From NCBI RefSeq assembly GCF_016802725.1, contig NC_052665.1, positions 17,552,501 to 17,616,500 of the forward strand: a stretch of 64,000 bases of DNA. Reading direction: 5' to 3'. A program made the translations under genes and the position numbers. Every line of letters begins with the position of its first letter. Positions within the stretch are counted from its first letter, which is position 1. The notes beneath the pieces are model-generated. The model did no database searches, was not told the DNA's origin, and saw only the letters and a list, made by a program, of their open reading frames with translations. Shown here piece by piece: positions 40,401 to 53,249 of the stretch. The stretch comes from Solenopsis invicta (Eukaryota > Arthropoda > Insecta > Hymenoptera > Formicidae).

Positions 40401-41704
40401 GTGCAAAGCAAAATTTGATTTTTACTATGCTTTTAAGCAAAATATTATATTGTGAATCAAATCGCAAACAAGTTTGCTTGTGTTCTGCAATATGAGTAAT
40501 CAATATTGCAATTCCTAATTAGAAATACGTGTAACATAATTTTGAATAATGTATGTGTAATTACATAACAATGCAAACTTTATTTTATCACAGAACGTAT
40601 GAATTTTGTCATTACTGTTTTACTCTCCTCGAGGATACTTAATTAAAGCTTATTGCAGAGTAAATGCGCGTTGATAAAAATTTCTTAACAGCGCGAAAAC
40701 ATTGTATCAATATTACAGTGAAAAATAATTGAAAATATGAACACAAGAGTTATTTTTCATCATATTTTGTACATTCAATGGATAAATAGATGAATAAATA
40801 TAATATTGTGAAATACACGAAATATTCTAGCATCCTCTTTCCAAGCGCGACACGAATAAAAGAGTCTCTTTGTTCCCATAAATATTCAAAGCAAGATAAT
40901 ATTTGCTCGAGCACGTTTAATGTAAAGTGCAAGTAAACACGCACAACTTTTGTAAAATAATATTCGTCACGAGTCGTCAGTGGCGGTATTGCTACGAGAC
41001 AAAACCCCCATTTATTTATTTTTTTTTTTTTTTTAAAGAAATGTAAAATTGAAGAGGGGGGAAGAAATAAAGATGTCAACGCATTTAGAGCGGTGCATTA
41101 TAAGAAGACGTTTATCTTAGGGATCGAAGCGTAGAGTGCTCCAGCTTTTACAGTCATTAAGAGATCCTTGTTGAATATTTAATGAGTATACATTACTCGG
41201 CGTCGCGTCACACCATCGAGCTTTAAGCGATGCAACAGCGAATGCATGCCGGAAACTCTAAAATTAAAATGCAGGAAACATGATGATGCGTTTAATTAAA
41301 ATTTCTTATTTTTGCATTGCGAACAAGCACTGCGGCAAATTAATTTTAGACCGAAAGTACATTTTGGTACCTGATACTTACAGTAATAAATAAAACTTAT
41401 TAACATAAGAGAAAGAGAAAATTCATAAGAAAATTAAAATTGCGATAAATTTTAATAATAGCAAAATTATCATCTTATTAACAGAGAGAATAAAAATAAC
41501 AGAAAACACGGCAATGCATACATTTTGTAAAAAAATAAACAGAACATTTAACATTTAAATTACCAAGATGAGTAGTGCGCAGTAATATTGTACAATAGCC
41601 AAAATTTACAGTTTTAGTTTTTTTTAAATTTAATTAAATTTAAATAAGTAATATATTAAAATGTTACTGCATTTTTATTTTCGCGCTCGTTGTATTATTT
41701 GTTT

Positions 41705-41744
41705 AACTAACCAAGTACTACCTCTTTTTCTGTTGCAGGTGAGT
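41705..41744 (+). promoter_or_regulatory. Candidate recursive splice site (3' splice site joined to 5' splice site)
   Basis: The plus strand has a branchpoint-like AACTAAC (41705-41711), a pyrimidine tract (CCTCTTTTTCTGTTG), CAG ending at 41738 and then at once GTGAGT (41739-41744). Adjacent acceptor and donor with no exon between them is the layout of insect recursive splice (ratchet) points in long introns. It could instead be a normal acceptor for an exon starting GTGAGTTTCGAAGC, which stays open for 22 codons in one frame. Confidence 0.45.
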
Positions 41745-44700
41745 TTCGAAGCTTATTGGCCATGTGAAGAATACTCGTTGCGACTGACCCAAGTCCCTAG
41801 GAAGTAACTCGGATAAAAAGGCAAACGTGGTTTCTGGCAGCCAAGCTTGGCTCTTACATTGCGAGTCTTATATGTAGCTAAAGTTTATACACGAAACTTT
41901 CGTAACGGTCGAATATTTACCGAAGAAACGAGTCTATTATAGGAGTAGCATAATTTATTTAATTCCGTCGGAACCTTGTAAACACTGCCTTCAAACGTTA
42001 ATTACAATTTATCAGAGAAAGAGAGGCAGAGAAGAAGGGGAAGAGATAATATTAAAAAATATTTTGCAAAAATAATAATTGATAAAAATTATTATATTAT
42101 TTACATGAAATTTATTTATTCTTAATGAGTTTAATAAAAAAATTAATAATCAAAAGTAATTTTTTATGTTCTGTATCAAAGGAAATGACTGGCTTTTCTA
42201 TTCAAAGTTGAATTTTAATATGAGAACATGTTTCCGTTTTAGTTAAAATGGGCTTTGTATAATGCCACCAGTTCAGCGTACGTGCACAAAATTATGAATT
42301 GTACTCCGAAATGTAGCAAGTATAACTAAACGCTTATCAGAAATACGTGTATCGCATTTGAACTGTAGGTAATTTAAAAACTTTTAATAGCGCGATTACT
42401 GACGCAGAATTCCACCACGAAGGATATTGTCACAAATTTCATTTTTTACGTTACCAAATTTTTCTTTTTACATAAAAAATTGTTTACGCAACTTCTCATG
42501 AAGGATTAGCGCTGTAAAAGTATTGCTAAATGGACCGAATAAAAGAAGATACGACAGTGATAAAGCTAAAGCGATCTAGAGAGTCGAAGTTACCAGAAGC
42601 GCACTTTCGCATGCGATCGTTTTACATAAAGTTTCCGTTCTCCGTTCGAAATTGATATTGCACGATGCACATTTGCTCAGTATCATTTATGAAATTGTAT
42701 TAAGACAGCTCTGCCTACAATAGAAATAAACGTCGATGGCTAATCATAGTAGTCGTTTAAATAACGCTGTCTGTTAAGAATTGTTATTTTACTATTAGAA
42801 ATTCTATTTTTATTTTTATTTGTTTTTAACGTTAATAATTAACATTAAACTAAATTAATATTTCCGTAATATGCTTGAGAAAGATAAAGATGGGGAGGGG
42901 GAGAAATACTTAGTAAATTATGCAATTGATTATCAATTTAAAAAATCCTTGGAAAATTTATATTAATACATGAAGACTTATAATACATTTGTATTTTCTT
43001 AAAATTTAGCGTATGAAGAATTCTAACTTTGTGATTCAAGATTATTGATGACTATAGACATTTTTCTTCGAGAAAAGTAATTGAGTAACTTATTCAGTAA
43101 TTTTATTTCCTTAGATGGAAATAAAATTTTGAGATTATTTTCTTTGCATTATACTCAAAACAGATTGTACTTCGTTAGAATTGCGGATATTAAAAACTTA
43201 CGCATTTTACTACCGATGGTGCCTTAGTGATATCATATTCGAAGCGTAAGTAAATAGATTATTGATCTGCGCAACATCACAACGAAAATATATGCCGATG
43301 ATGGGCAATATTGCGGAGGGACGATGATTGCCGTCCCTCACGCATACATCCTCATCCTCGTAAATCCTAGGCCGGTTTTACGGCCGCGCGTTTACGGTGT
43401 TCGGTGAACAAAGAGCCGACGGTGACGACGACAACGTCGACGACGTCCGTTCACGGCGGGAGCGGCATTGCGCTTTGCGCGGCTCCATAAAGCATTGTCA
43501 GCGGCAAGATCCCGGTCTTGACTAAAGTGAATATGTCGCTGACAAGGACGTACGATCGCGTTATAGCCAGAGAAGGCGACGAGAAGCGGGATTTCACATG
43601 CTAGTCACGATCCCCGTAGTTCGCTCGATTTTTCATCTCAGGCTGCACTTGAATTATTGTTGCTTACTCCGGACGCGCCCCCGTCGGTTTGTTTACCTCG
43701 CTTTGCGTAGACATAAATTAAAAGCCGAATATTAATTAAGATTAACTGGAGGAAATATCTATCAGCCTAAGAAGCGACGCAATACAAAGTTTTTTCACGT
43801 GTTCTTAATAAAACATTTTTTTATAGCCACGGAGCTGATCGCGCTTTTGATTTTTCTCTTTTATCGTGTCTTTTATTCATAATCTTTAAATCTATAAAGA
43901 CGTGTTGCGCGAGAGAACGTCAAGTTTTTCCTAAATTTTCGATAGGTTCTTGCTCGTGCAGTTTCGGGAGGGGATTTCAATGCTGTACGTGCGATTGCAT
44001 TTTTCATGCACTCCGGATGCATGCAGGTGCGGGAGTCATGCATCGTGCTTGACAAGTGGTTTTTGCGCGCTGTCTGTCACGTGAAAGTGTCCGGGACGAT
44101 GTCATCCTAAGAGAAGGTGTGACATTTTAGATGGAACGACCGCGCTAGTAAAGGGAGACGTGTGCCTTGCGTCTCGTCTGGTAGATAACAAGGCCCGTGT
44201 CAAACGCTCGCCCCTTTTTTTCTCAATTCCATCTACGTCAAAGCGGACGATGAACTCTGTCTCTCGCTTAGAACTCGACGTTCATTTAAATTCCTGTTTT
44301 ACTTTTAGACTTTAGTTTAATTTCGCAGACAATTTATACACCGGAAATAAACGGCAAACTTTTAGTTTTCTAGCTTATATTTTTTTACGATCATTCTAAT
44401 ATTACTCGTTGAATGTATTGTTTGTTACGAAAAGTGAAGCATTTATTTCATTCTTTTTTTTTAGGAATTGGAAATAACTTTTTGATTGGGTTTGAATTCA
44501 TTTTCTTATTGTTATTAATTATAAGAATGAAAGGATATTCACTCAATAATACTCTTACAATAATACTCTTACAAAATTATTCTACATCTCGCCGCGGAAA
44601 CAAAAGATAAATTTTTCAATTAGCATTCACTTTGCCAAAGATTCGGACATTATTTTAGTTTAATCTAAAACTTGAACATCGAGCTTTATAATTTTTAAAC

Positions 44701-45717
44701 AAAAATTAATTGCAAATTTTTCCTTTCCACTTTTGAAGAACATTCTATATATCGCGATTGTAAAGGCAGGTTTATACTTTACGGAAATGATATTAGTTTA
44801 CTCAAAAGAAATTGCGAAAGCATTTATACATGCATTTGGACAACTTTAGCAAATTATTAATACGATACGTTTTGAATTATAGTATTGAATATGTATGTAT
44901 CTCAAGCATGAAAAAAATTGTTGTCTAATTTAACGCTTGAACATGCCTTACATGTTATATGTTCTTTACAGGTGTTACATTTTACGTATGTTTATCTTGT
45001 GGGTGTATAAATTGCTTACAATAGGTATTATTAAAGTGTAGACAAATATTAAACATCAATTATGGTGCTATTATAATACGGAATTATAATTATGATAATA
45101 TTATGCAGAGGATATTCACTAGCCGTTAAAAGCGAAAGGATTAAAGGACTAATCCTATAGCAAGCTGGCATGACTAATATTCGCGAGCTCGGCTCGCGTC
45201 GGTGCAATTATCACATCGATAATCTGGATAATTGCGTATCAATAATCTGGACTATTGCATGTCGCTGCAAACACGCATTCCGTTTTAACGCGGTTAACGA
45301 TTGTTTTAACACAAGCACAGAGCAATATCGCGCGCACCATTTGAACGAGTTTCGTACTATCTACGAAATCGCTTACCTTGCGCACAGGAAATTTAGGTTC
45401 GCGTGCCGTTTGAGCACACAGTTGTGCAGCTGATTCGCTTGACATATTTCAAATAGAAGAAAAAAGTCGCAAAAGAGAAAACTAACAATCGATTTGTTGT
45501 CCATTCGCACGAGTGAAAATCCTATTTCATTTAATCGGTATTGCATATACGTACCGAATCCGACGGAACGTCGACGGAGATGAAATTTAGTTCTACGTGA
45601 ACATTTTTTTTTTTTTTTACGGACCGATTAAATGACGCGAGGAATGCCTGGACAATCTCGTTCTGGGAAATTTAAGATCGATCCTGTGTATGCGCCAATC
45701 TCTCGTTTATAGGATAT
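41745..45717. other. Non-coding stretch
   Basis: No gene supported. About 43,320-43,480 is a CpG-rich patch with repeated GACGACG/GTCGACG words. The segment at 43688-43729 is shared with the hAT-type element further right. Confidence 0.65.
43688..43729 (+). repeat. 42-bp segment also present in the hAT-type element loop
   Basis: Begins TTTGTTTACCTCGCTTTGCG and ends with CCGAA. The copy at 46035-46076 differs by two transitions (A/G). Both are in the same orientation, 2.3 kb apart. The flanks do not match over any length that I can see. Confidence 0.85.
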
Positions 45718-45725
45718 AGCACGAC

Positions 45726-46526
45726 TAGGGGTGGTACCCGAGCTTGTGCGGGTACCCGAGCTTCGGGTCAGGTCGGGATTTTTTTTTTGGGATTCACTCT
45801 GGATCCAAAAGTTTGTAAAGTTTGGGTACCCGAAATCGAGTTGGGACCCGAAATTGAGTTGGGAACCGAAATCGAGTCATGTCCCGAAATTCTGTCGGAA
45901 CCCGAAATCGAGACAAAATCCCAAAATTTTGTAAATTTTGAGTACTTGGATCTAAAATCGGATCAAGAAGCGATCATAGATCTAAATACTTTATATACTG
46001 ATGTGAAAAAAAAATTAATAGATTTTAATAATTATTTGTTTACCTCGCTTTGCGTAGACGTAAATTAAAAACCGAAGTTTGAATATTGCCCCAATAAAAT
46101 TTTTTCCGAACGTAAATATATATTTATTTAGTACAAGGAGTGACCACTAATTTAATTATCATTTTTTATTGAGTAAATATTTATGTACTGTAAGTAAATA
46201 TTTCATTGGCAGTATTCAAATTTAGTAATTCAATATAAACGAAATGCTTTACGTAAATTTAGTAATTTTTTTCTCACATCAGTGTATATAGTATCTAGAT
46301 CTCTGAATACTTGACCCGACTTTAGATCAGAGTACTCAAAATTTACAAAATTTTGGGATTTTGTTTTGATTTTGAGTCCCCACCCGATTTCAGGACCCGA
46401 CTCGATTTCAGGTCCCAACTTGATTTCGAATACCCGAACTCTACAAACTTTTGGATCCCGACCTGATACCGAAAAAAATTCCCGACCCGACTCAAACCCA
46501 AAATTTTGGGTACCCGCATACCCCTA
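45726..46526. mobile_element. hAT-type foldback MITE with 8-bp target duplication
   Basis: 801 bp bounded by the direct 8-bp duplication AGCACGAC (45718-45725 and 46527-46534), the size hAT transposases produce. The ends are TAGGGGTGGTACCCG on the left and the complement TAGGGGTATGCGGGTACCC on the right. The two arms (about 45726-46022 and 46258-46526) are inverted copies of one another, rich in repeated GGNACCCGAAATCGAG-like units. Both arms share TATATACTGATGTGA near their inner ends. Frames of 60-93 residues in each arm are products of the repeat, not genes. No transposase is present. Confidence 0.87.
46023..46257. other. Central loop of the hAT-type foldback element
   Basis: About 235 bp that is not part of the inverted arms. 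It contains 42 bp (46035-46076) that match 43688-43729 elsewhere in the window at 40 of 42 positions. The remainder is AT-rich with no recognisable feature. Confidence 0.6.
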
Positions 46527-46534
46527 AGCACGAC

Positions 46535-47428
46535 TCTTGTGGCACTCGATATAACAATTTTAAGTTCCGAACCGTTGCGCTGCTATGAATCTAGAATTTG
46601 CAATTTAAATGCGTGTATTCCGCTACATATCGTACTACCGTTCGTTATAAATCACCATACATCATTTACCATTGCAGTCATGTATAACTGGAAGTTACCG
46701 CTTATCTTTATCAGATCAAATTCTTTACTTATTTTCAAATGTTTGTACAGCAAGAGTTTTTTTAATTATTACGATCACGGAATATTTTAAATCATGGGCA
46801 CTAGATGTTACACAAGTAATAGAGATAGAAACGTTGTATTACAATAAGTATTTTTAATTTATTCTATTTTATTATTACTTATTTTTCTCCAAATTTTTTA
46901 TCATAATTTATTTTATAATAATGTGAACAGTTTGACGTTCTTGATTAAATCTAAAATTTTTAATATACTTATAATGCTTAGAAAGCATACAAGAAAAAAA
47001 GCATTTTTCTGCTTCTTGTCTTATTCGTTTTCCTATCATTCTCTCGATCTCTTTCAACTTTTGTGCTTGCCTGCCTCGCCTTCGACGACGGTCGTCGCTC
47101 TTATCAGCTCTTCCGCAGCGTTGAGAAGAACGATAACTGAGATCGACTTTTTAATTACCTATCTTCGTGTTCCAGTTTCGTACTTTCGTGAAGTTTTCTT
47201 CTCAGCCCAGCCGAGAACGTCGTTGGGTTCTCATTGTCTCTGACAATAAATCTTACGATTGTGATGGTGTAATTTTTCGGGCAAACCTCACAAACTCATT
47301 ATCCATCTCTCTTATCCTAATTCACGTATTCCATGAAATTACCATTTTGCCGGAGTGCCTGCGGAAATATTTGGTAAATTAACGTACTAAATGATGATAC
47401 ATTCCTTGCTTAACGATTTATTATATTA
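46535..47428. other. Non-coding stretch
   Basis: AT-rich with a short CGACGACGGTCGTCG inverted word near 47,085. Frames of up to 106 codons are unrecognised. No gene supported. Confidence 0.6.
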
Positions 47429-47508
47429 TTTATGCTTTATATTTCTCATGTCACGTCACATAAATTTAATAATTTATGTGACACGACATGAGAAATACAA
47501 AGCGTAAA
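47429..47508. repeat. Short hairpin, 38-bp arms, 4-nt loop
   Basis: Arms 47429-47466 and 47471-47508 pair at 34 of 38 positions; all four differences are transitions, so one strand gains a G:U pair. The arm includes ATTTCTCATGTC and GTCACATAAATT. The loop is TAAT. It could be a MITE scrap or a transcribed hairpin; the loop is shorter than in typical pre-miRNAs. Confidence 0.85.
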
Positions 47509-50500
47509 TCATTTTGGGAAATACATATGTTGGAAAATCATAACCAAGTTATTGCTTATTATTTTCTGTTTATTCCATATTTATTGTAATAAAAAGTAAT
47601 AATATTATATTATTTTATCTATAATATTCAAAAATTTTTATTTTATAAAAATTTTTATTTTTAATGTGTCAGTAACAAAAACCGAAGTAGAGAAAACACA
47701 AATAGTGATAATTGGTAGTTATACACGTGGAAACTTGTCTCACTACGATAATTGCGATTTATCACGGTGTATGAGCAATAATGGACGTCATTAGTTTCTG
47801 GAAAATGCATTAATCGCTGAAAAAGGTCGGCAGTGATTCCCTCGTTGCACGGTAATCGCCGATAACCATCATTTTACTGAATAAACGATAGATTGTTAAC
47901 AGGTATGACAGTTCAGCATTATTGTCAACAGTATTTTCTCGGAACTGTGCACTCATTGCATTATGCTACTTTATTTACCTATTACATGAAGTCCTTGTCA
48001 TTTCGCAATTATTTATTTAAAGAAAAAAAATCAAAGCAAATGTTTTCCTTATTATCGCGGAGCAAAATTAACTGGTAAAGGCATAGTCTTTTTTTTAAAT
48101 TATATTGTTTACAAAGAAGCCAGATTCAACGTGATAATATTTTATATAATCACAAATTATCCTAATTGTTTAAATTTTAATTTTTTATTTTAACTGTAGG
48201 TTATATTGTTTTGGAAAGTATACCTATTTATTGATCCATAAGCAATGTCAGAGTATTACGTGGCGCGTGCAGGAGAATGCAAGAAGAAACTTTTATACTA
48301 CGGAAATGATATGCGGATGCTACTTTTTCCCATTTGTGGCACCCTCTACGGTATCATGAGAAATAGTAAGCACCGTAATCGATTTTATATTAGTGCAGCG
48401 CATCACGTTTCAGATCTTAACGACTACCATTTTCGGCGTACACTTTGCATAATTTTTAAAACTTATGTGCTTTTACATAGAAGAAAGACACATGTTGATT
48501 TGTAGTTTTTATCAATGTACATATGTACAATTATATGTTATTCAATTGTTGTATTACTAAGTTATTACGCAATTCCAATCGAATTTTTTTAAATAATTTT
48601 TTTTATTTTTATTTATTAACTTTTTACCCAAGCAGTTGACTTTTATATGGTATTTTTATGAAATTCAATTAATTACATTACAAATGATTTTATTTCATTT
48701 AAGTCCGAATTTATTCATTGATATATAAATTAAGCGTGAAAGCAATTACTACATTTTTCTATCGCAATATCTGATCTTAGTGCCAGATGGTTTGTTGATT
48801 ACATAAAACGGACTTTTGTAAAAAAGATCATTTCACTGGTATGCTGATCTTCCAACGACACGATCGTGCAAGAAGGACATTAAGCTAGTACTTCTCATCC
48901 TCGCGTTTTCTTATACCTGCCGGAAAATTATTCTAAGTGCTGACCTAAGTGTTCGGTCTAAGTGGATTACTTGAACCTATAAACATGCCGCGGGCGATGA
49001 AAAATCCTGTACAGCATGTTATGCAAATCGTGTATCTGCATGGAAAAGATGTCGCGTCGTTAAATTCAACTATGACGCTTGACATCGATTTAAAATCGAT
49101 TATGGCACGTCTGTGCATTTGCGACCAAGGATGTCACAAGTGAAAGAAACTGAATTGTCCGCATATTGAGTCCGTGGTGGAATGCTTTTCTACAGAATCT
49201 TGATTAAATATGAAAAATAAAACTAGACGCATTACGTTCATCAACAACTCTTGGGAAATATTATTGACGTTTTTCACAACTCTTTGTTCCTTTAAATTTG
49301 GCTACGTATTATTTTTAAAGTAAACTGATTATTTATACACAACAATTTTAATTAGTTTATTTTTTTATTTCACGTATGTATTATTATTAAATTTTATATC
49401 TCATTAAATTTTTATTTAATTATTTTTCATATTTAAAATATGATTATAATTATAAACACAGATTAACTCGATTTAATTCGATATGGTAAATCTTGCATGT
49501 TTTCAGCAAGATTATTATGTTGCATTGTGATTGCAGATGGATTACATATACATTACTTTCCAGTAATTAATGTAATTATTGTATAATTATTATTTATTAT
49601 CACATTTTATTTTATATTCCGTTTACATTCTATTTAATAATTTTAATTATTTTATACAAAATTTTACATGCCGAAATATTCGAAAACTTCGTCTCAAAAT
49701 TGTTAGTTTATTTGCATAAATTTCTACATGTTTATTTTAATTTATTCATTAATAAAGTGTGAAAAAATCGCAAATGTTGCTCACCCTGAATATAAATGCT
49801 AATATAATGCTATTGATCAAAATTGGATAAGCTACATTATTTTGATTTAATTTTTATCGTTATAATAAAAGAGATTGTCTTTTTATAACAAACATTATTT
49901 CCGCGAAAAATAAATTTTTCTACTTTTTTAAAATATTTAATTTGCTAGCATTAATCCAAAATTAAAAAGCGTTTTGAGAAGCAAGCACATTCGTTTCTTC
50001 GTAATCTCCTTATTACGCAAATTTTAATAAAGATTAATACGTTCAGAATGTGTCTCAATTAGATTTAAAAGACGAATCAAATAAAATTGAATTTGCACTC
50101 TGAAAAATAGTTCCCTTCAATACATTTATTTATGTTATCTGTTAGAAGTCATTTCTCTTTCTTTCGCAACTAATTTTCGTTGATTCGAGATAGCTAGCAA
50201 GAATAGAGTTGCTGCGATTAAACTAGATTAATTGTTAAGTGGCATTGACGAATCAAAGGTTATCGCCGACGGCCATCAGACTAATCCCAGCAAAGCCACT
50301 CCAGATTTTTACTTAACATTTTTCACTCTCGCCTTTTCCTTTTAATGAAACAGAACAGAAATAATCGTCAAGATAACACTATGTCCTATTAATTCTTTCT
50401 TCAACCTTTAAGCATTGAATAATTTTGCACATTAAATCTTAACTAAAGAAATATTTTTCTCCAATGTATTGCATTTTCTTTCTTAATTAACACACAGTGC

Positions 50501-53020
50501 AGCATCTTATACATGTACATCTAGATGAAATATTAGTAGGAAAGATCTGTTACTTTCTAGAGAAAGTATTTGATTCATTAATAATGTTTAAGAAACTTAC
50601 AAAAGTAATAATGTAATAATTATAATAATACATATTATTCTTCTCTATTTTATTTGATGAATGGAACATTCAAGAAAAAGTATAGATGGCAGTCGTATGC
50701 ATTAATTTTTCTTTTATAAAACTTTTTCTAATTTACTTACTTAATCTATTTTATTTTGTACTGTGGCACCTTTTATTCTGGCAAAGTATGCACTTCCTAC
50801 ATTCTTCCATTTCCATCTGGTTTTCCATTTACTTTTACGCTATTCGGCCAGTTCACTAGTTCGCTCGCGCGCTCACAAGTATGTTCGTAGGCTCAGGTAT
50901 AATAGAATTGTATCGAATCCCAATGAGACCCGTAGCATGTAGCGCTGCAATATTAAAATAATCGATTGTTTCGTTTTATCTCGTATATTGGCTGCGTACC
51001 AAAACGATACCCGTGAGTTACATCGGCCGATTTTCCATTTAATCCTAGAAGCTGATTTAACGGGTGTACATTTGTTACGGGCATTAGGCGCGCTCATTAT
51101 TTATCGTGGACCGATAAATTTCGCCGCGGAAGCGGGTGTTTAATTTTACACGCGTCCGAGAGCAATAATTGGAGGATGAAAAAGCCCCTATAGACAATTA
51201 TTCGCGCGTATTTATCGGAAACGGATAAGCCATCGAAAGATTCCAAAATATGAGTTTACAATGCTTTATTGATTAGGAATAATGCCATTATCGAGAAATT
51301 AATTTTCTTCTGCGAACGTGGCAATAGCAGAGTTGCAATTTTAATTGCATTTATGTGGGAGCGTTTTTCCATATAATCCACATAATCCATAATATCATCT
51401 CTATTTTAAGATATAGCTGCGGTGTTTTGTTTTCCTCTAAGAATAAATTCGTTTTAATTGAAATCGAATCGTAAGCATAAGTAATTGTCAATAAAGAAAA
51501 GTTCCGCATTTCATGAAATATGCCAAAATCATTGATAATTAAGTTTCCACAATGTTGGAATCGATCTAATCATGCTGTCAGTTCGAATATAATTTATGAT
51601 CCTATGTTCAACATAAATTATGCTGCTGAAGTAGCTCGATTACCTCGATAATTAGAATGTAATGGTACCGTAATGTGTCGGAAACGTACTTCGCGATTAA
51701 TTAATGCGTTATTAAATTGCAATGTCGAATAATTTACGACTGTGGCGCATTGCAATTGTGTAATTATATATATGCACTAGGCGTAAAAGTGTCATGCATA
51801 TTAATAATTGCATTACCGATCTATATTATTATAATAGTCATTGAACTTGAAATTGCGTCCCAATAACGTGCTAATTTACCTTTGTAGAAGTACTGTTTTT
51901 AAATTAATGTTTTCTTGCTCATTTTTTGAAATTATTAATTAATTATTTTATTGCGCTTCTCTCACACAAACATCGAGCAAAAACTGTAGTTGTTTCATTG
52001 TTATAATTTCTTCTGTTTTATGTTTTTTATGTGAATAGTTTTTTTTAGTGAATACCGCGTAAAAATTGATAATTTATATCGATTTATAATCGTTATATTT
52101 ATAACATAAACGCGTATCATGATGTTGGATAAGATCATCTTGCAGGAAACGATTTATGAATTTATCCTTTTGGAAACGATTTGGCTAGGGATTTCGCGGC
52201 TCAGAGTCTACACATTCATCGCTTTTAACCGGAACTTTCTATGACGTCCTTTTCCGAATTTCTACCTTTCCGCCGATGTACGGTAACGTCCGATTGGCGA
52301 CACGCTGAGCGTTGCTTGCGCGCCGCAGGGATTTCCTTTGGAAATTGCAATGTGAATAATTTGTCGCAATATGCAACGTTCGCTGCGTCAACGCTCTGAA
52401 ATATTTCTATTGGGATGCGTCTTGATTCGCGAGTCTTTTAAAGCATCTTCAAAGATTTTAACCCCTAAACATTAACTTTACATAAGTTACAATTATGAAT
52501 AAAGCGATAAATAATCGTACTTCAGGAGAAAAAATTATTTCTATTTTATACAAGCTCCAATTATGTGTTAATTTATTACGTAATCTGAGAGTACACAAAA
52601 TAGTTATGTGTTATGAAATATTTGTTAAATATGGAAAAGATAATATTATATTAATGTTTACAATAAAATATTATATTAACTTGAAGCTTTTAAAGCTTAA
52701 TGTTAATTAATTTTACAAAAGATATATTTATGAGAGAGATTTTGCCTTTTAATTAATTTAAAATATAATAATTAAATTATGCACAATTATGAAAGGTGGT
52801 TTTATTAAGTAATATCCAAACGATGTCACGCAATTATTTATTAGGAAATATTCCAAAATTCGAACATTCGAGCTACGGTCAGCCGTGCGCTGAGTGGCGG
52901 AAAAATACGTGAAAACTTGCCAAGTAGAAACAATTATCTTTCTGCGAACGCCAGAAAACCTACCCACTCGAGTATTACTCCTGTCTGAGTTAACTGATAA
53001 AACTTCTTTCTATTTTCTAG
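47509..53020. other. Non-coding stretch including a candidate conserved block
   Basis: No gene supported. About 51.1-51.9 kb has intermediate GC, few simple repeats and several ATTAATTA/TAATTG words. An ATGCAAAT octamer is at 49021-49028. The rest is AT-rich. Confidence 0.6.
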
Positions 53021-53249
53021 GCGTCAGCTATTTCTTGAGCAGCAATCTGTAAATAACGAGTTGAAAGCGCCATACGTTTCTTGTCGTCATTCGCGAAATA
53101 AACGATTGAAGTATCAGTATAATTCTATCTATGTAATCACGGCCAGAGAAGTGATGAAATCACCAAGGCATTTAGTGTGGAACAACAAAAAAGTTTTGGA
53201 AGGCAATGTTACTTATTTAAACTTTCACTTAAGAAAACGCGCCTTTTGA
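53021..53249 (+). CDS. Candidate terminal exon of an unidentified plus-strand gene
   Basis: After a good acceptor (TTCTTTCTATTTTCTAG ending at 53020, with GTTAACTGAT upstream) a frame in phase 1 stays open for 75 codons to TGA at 53247. It reads RQLFLEQQSVNNELKAPYVS at the start and ends HLRKRAF. I recognise no family, and a frame this long can occur by chance. If real, the gene converges on DNAI2, whose stop is about 1 kb away. Confidence 0.22.

Larger units (their letters stand above)
32817..41704. other. Non-coding stretch
   Basis: No gene supported. An intermediate-GC block at about 35.5-36.3 kb and another at 39.0-39.3 kb stand out from AT-rich surroundings. The 18-mer TTTAAGGACAAACAAGCA occurs at 36067-36084 and again at 39460-39477. 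Confidence 0.65.

Noticed and set aside
45731..46531. Open frames of 62-93 codons with repeated KSSWDPK or PEIE words
   Set aside because: They are translations of the repeated GGNACCCGAAATCGAG units in the arms of the hAT-type element.
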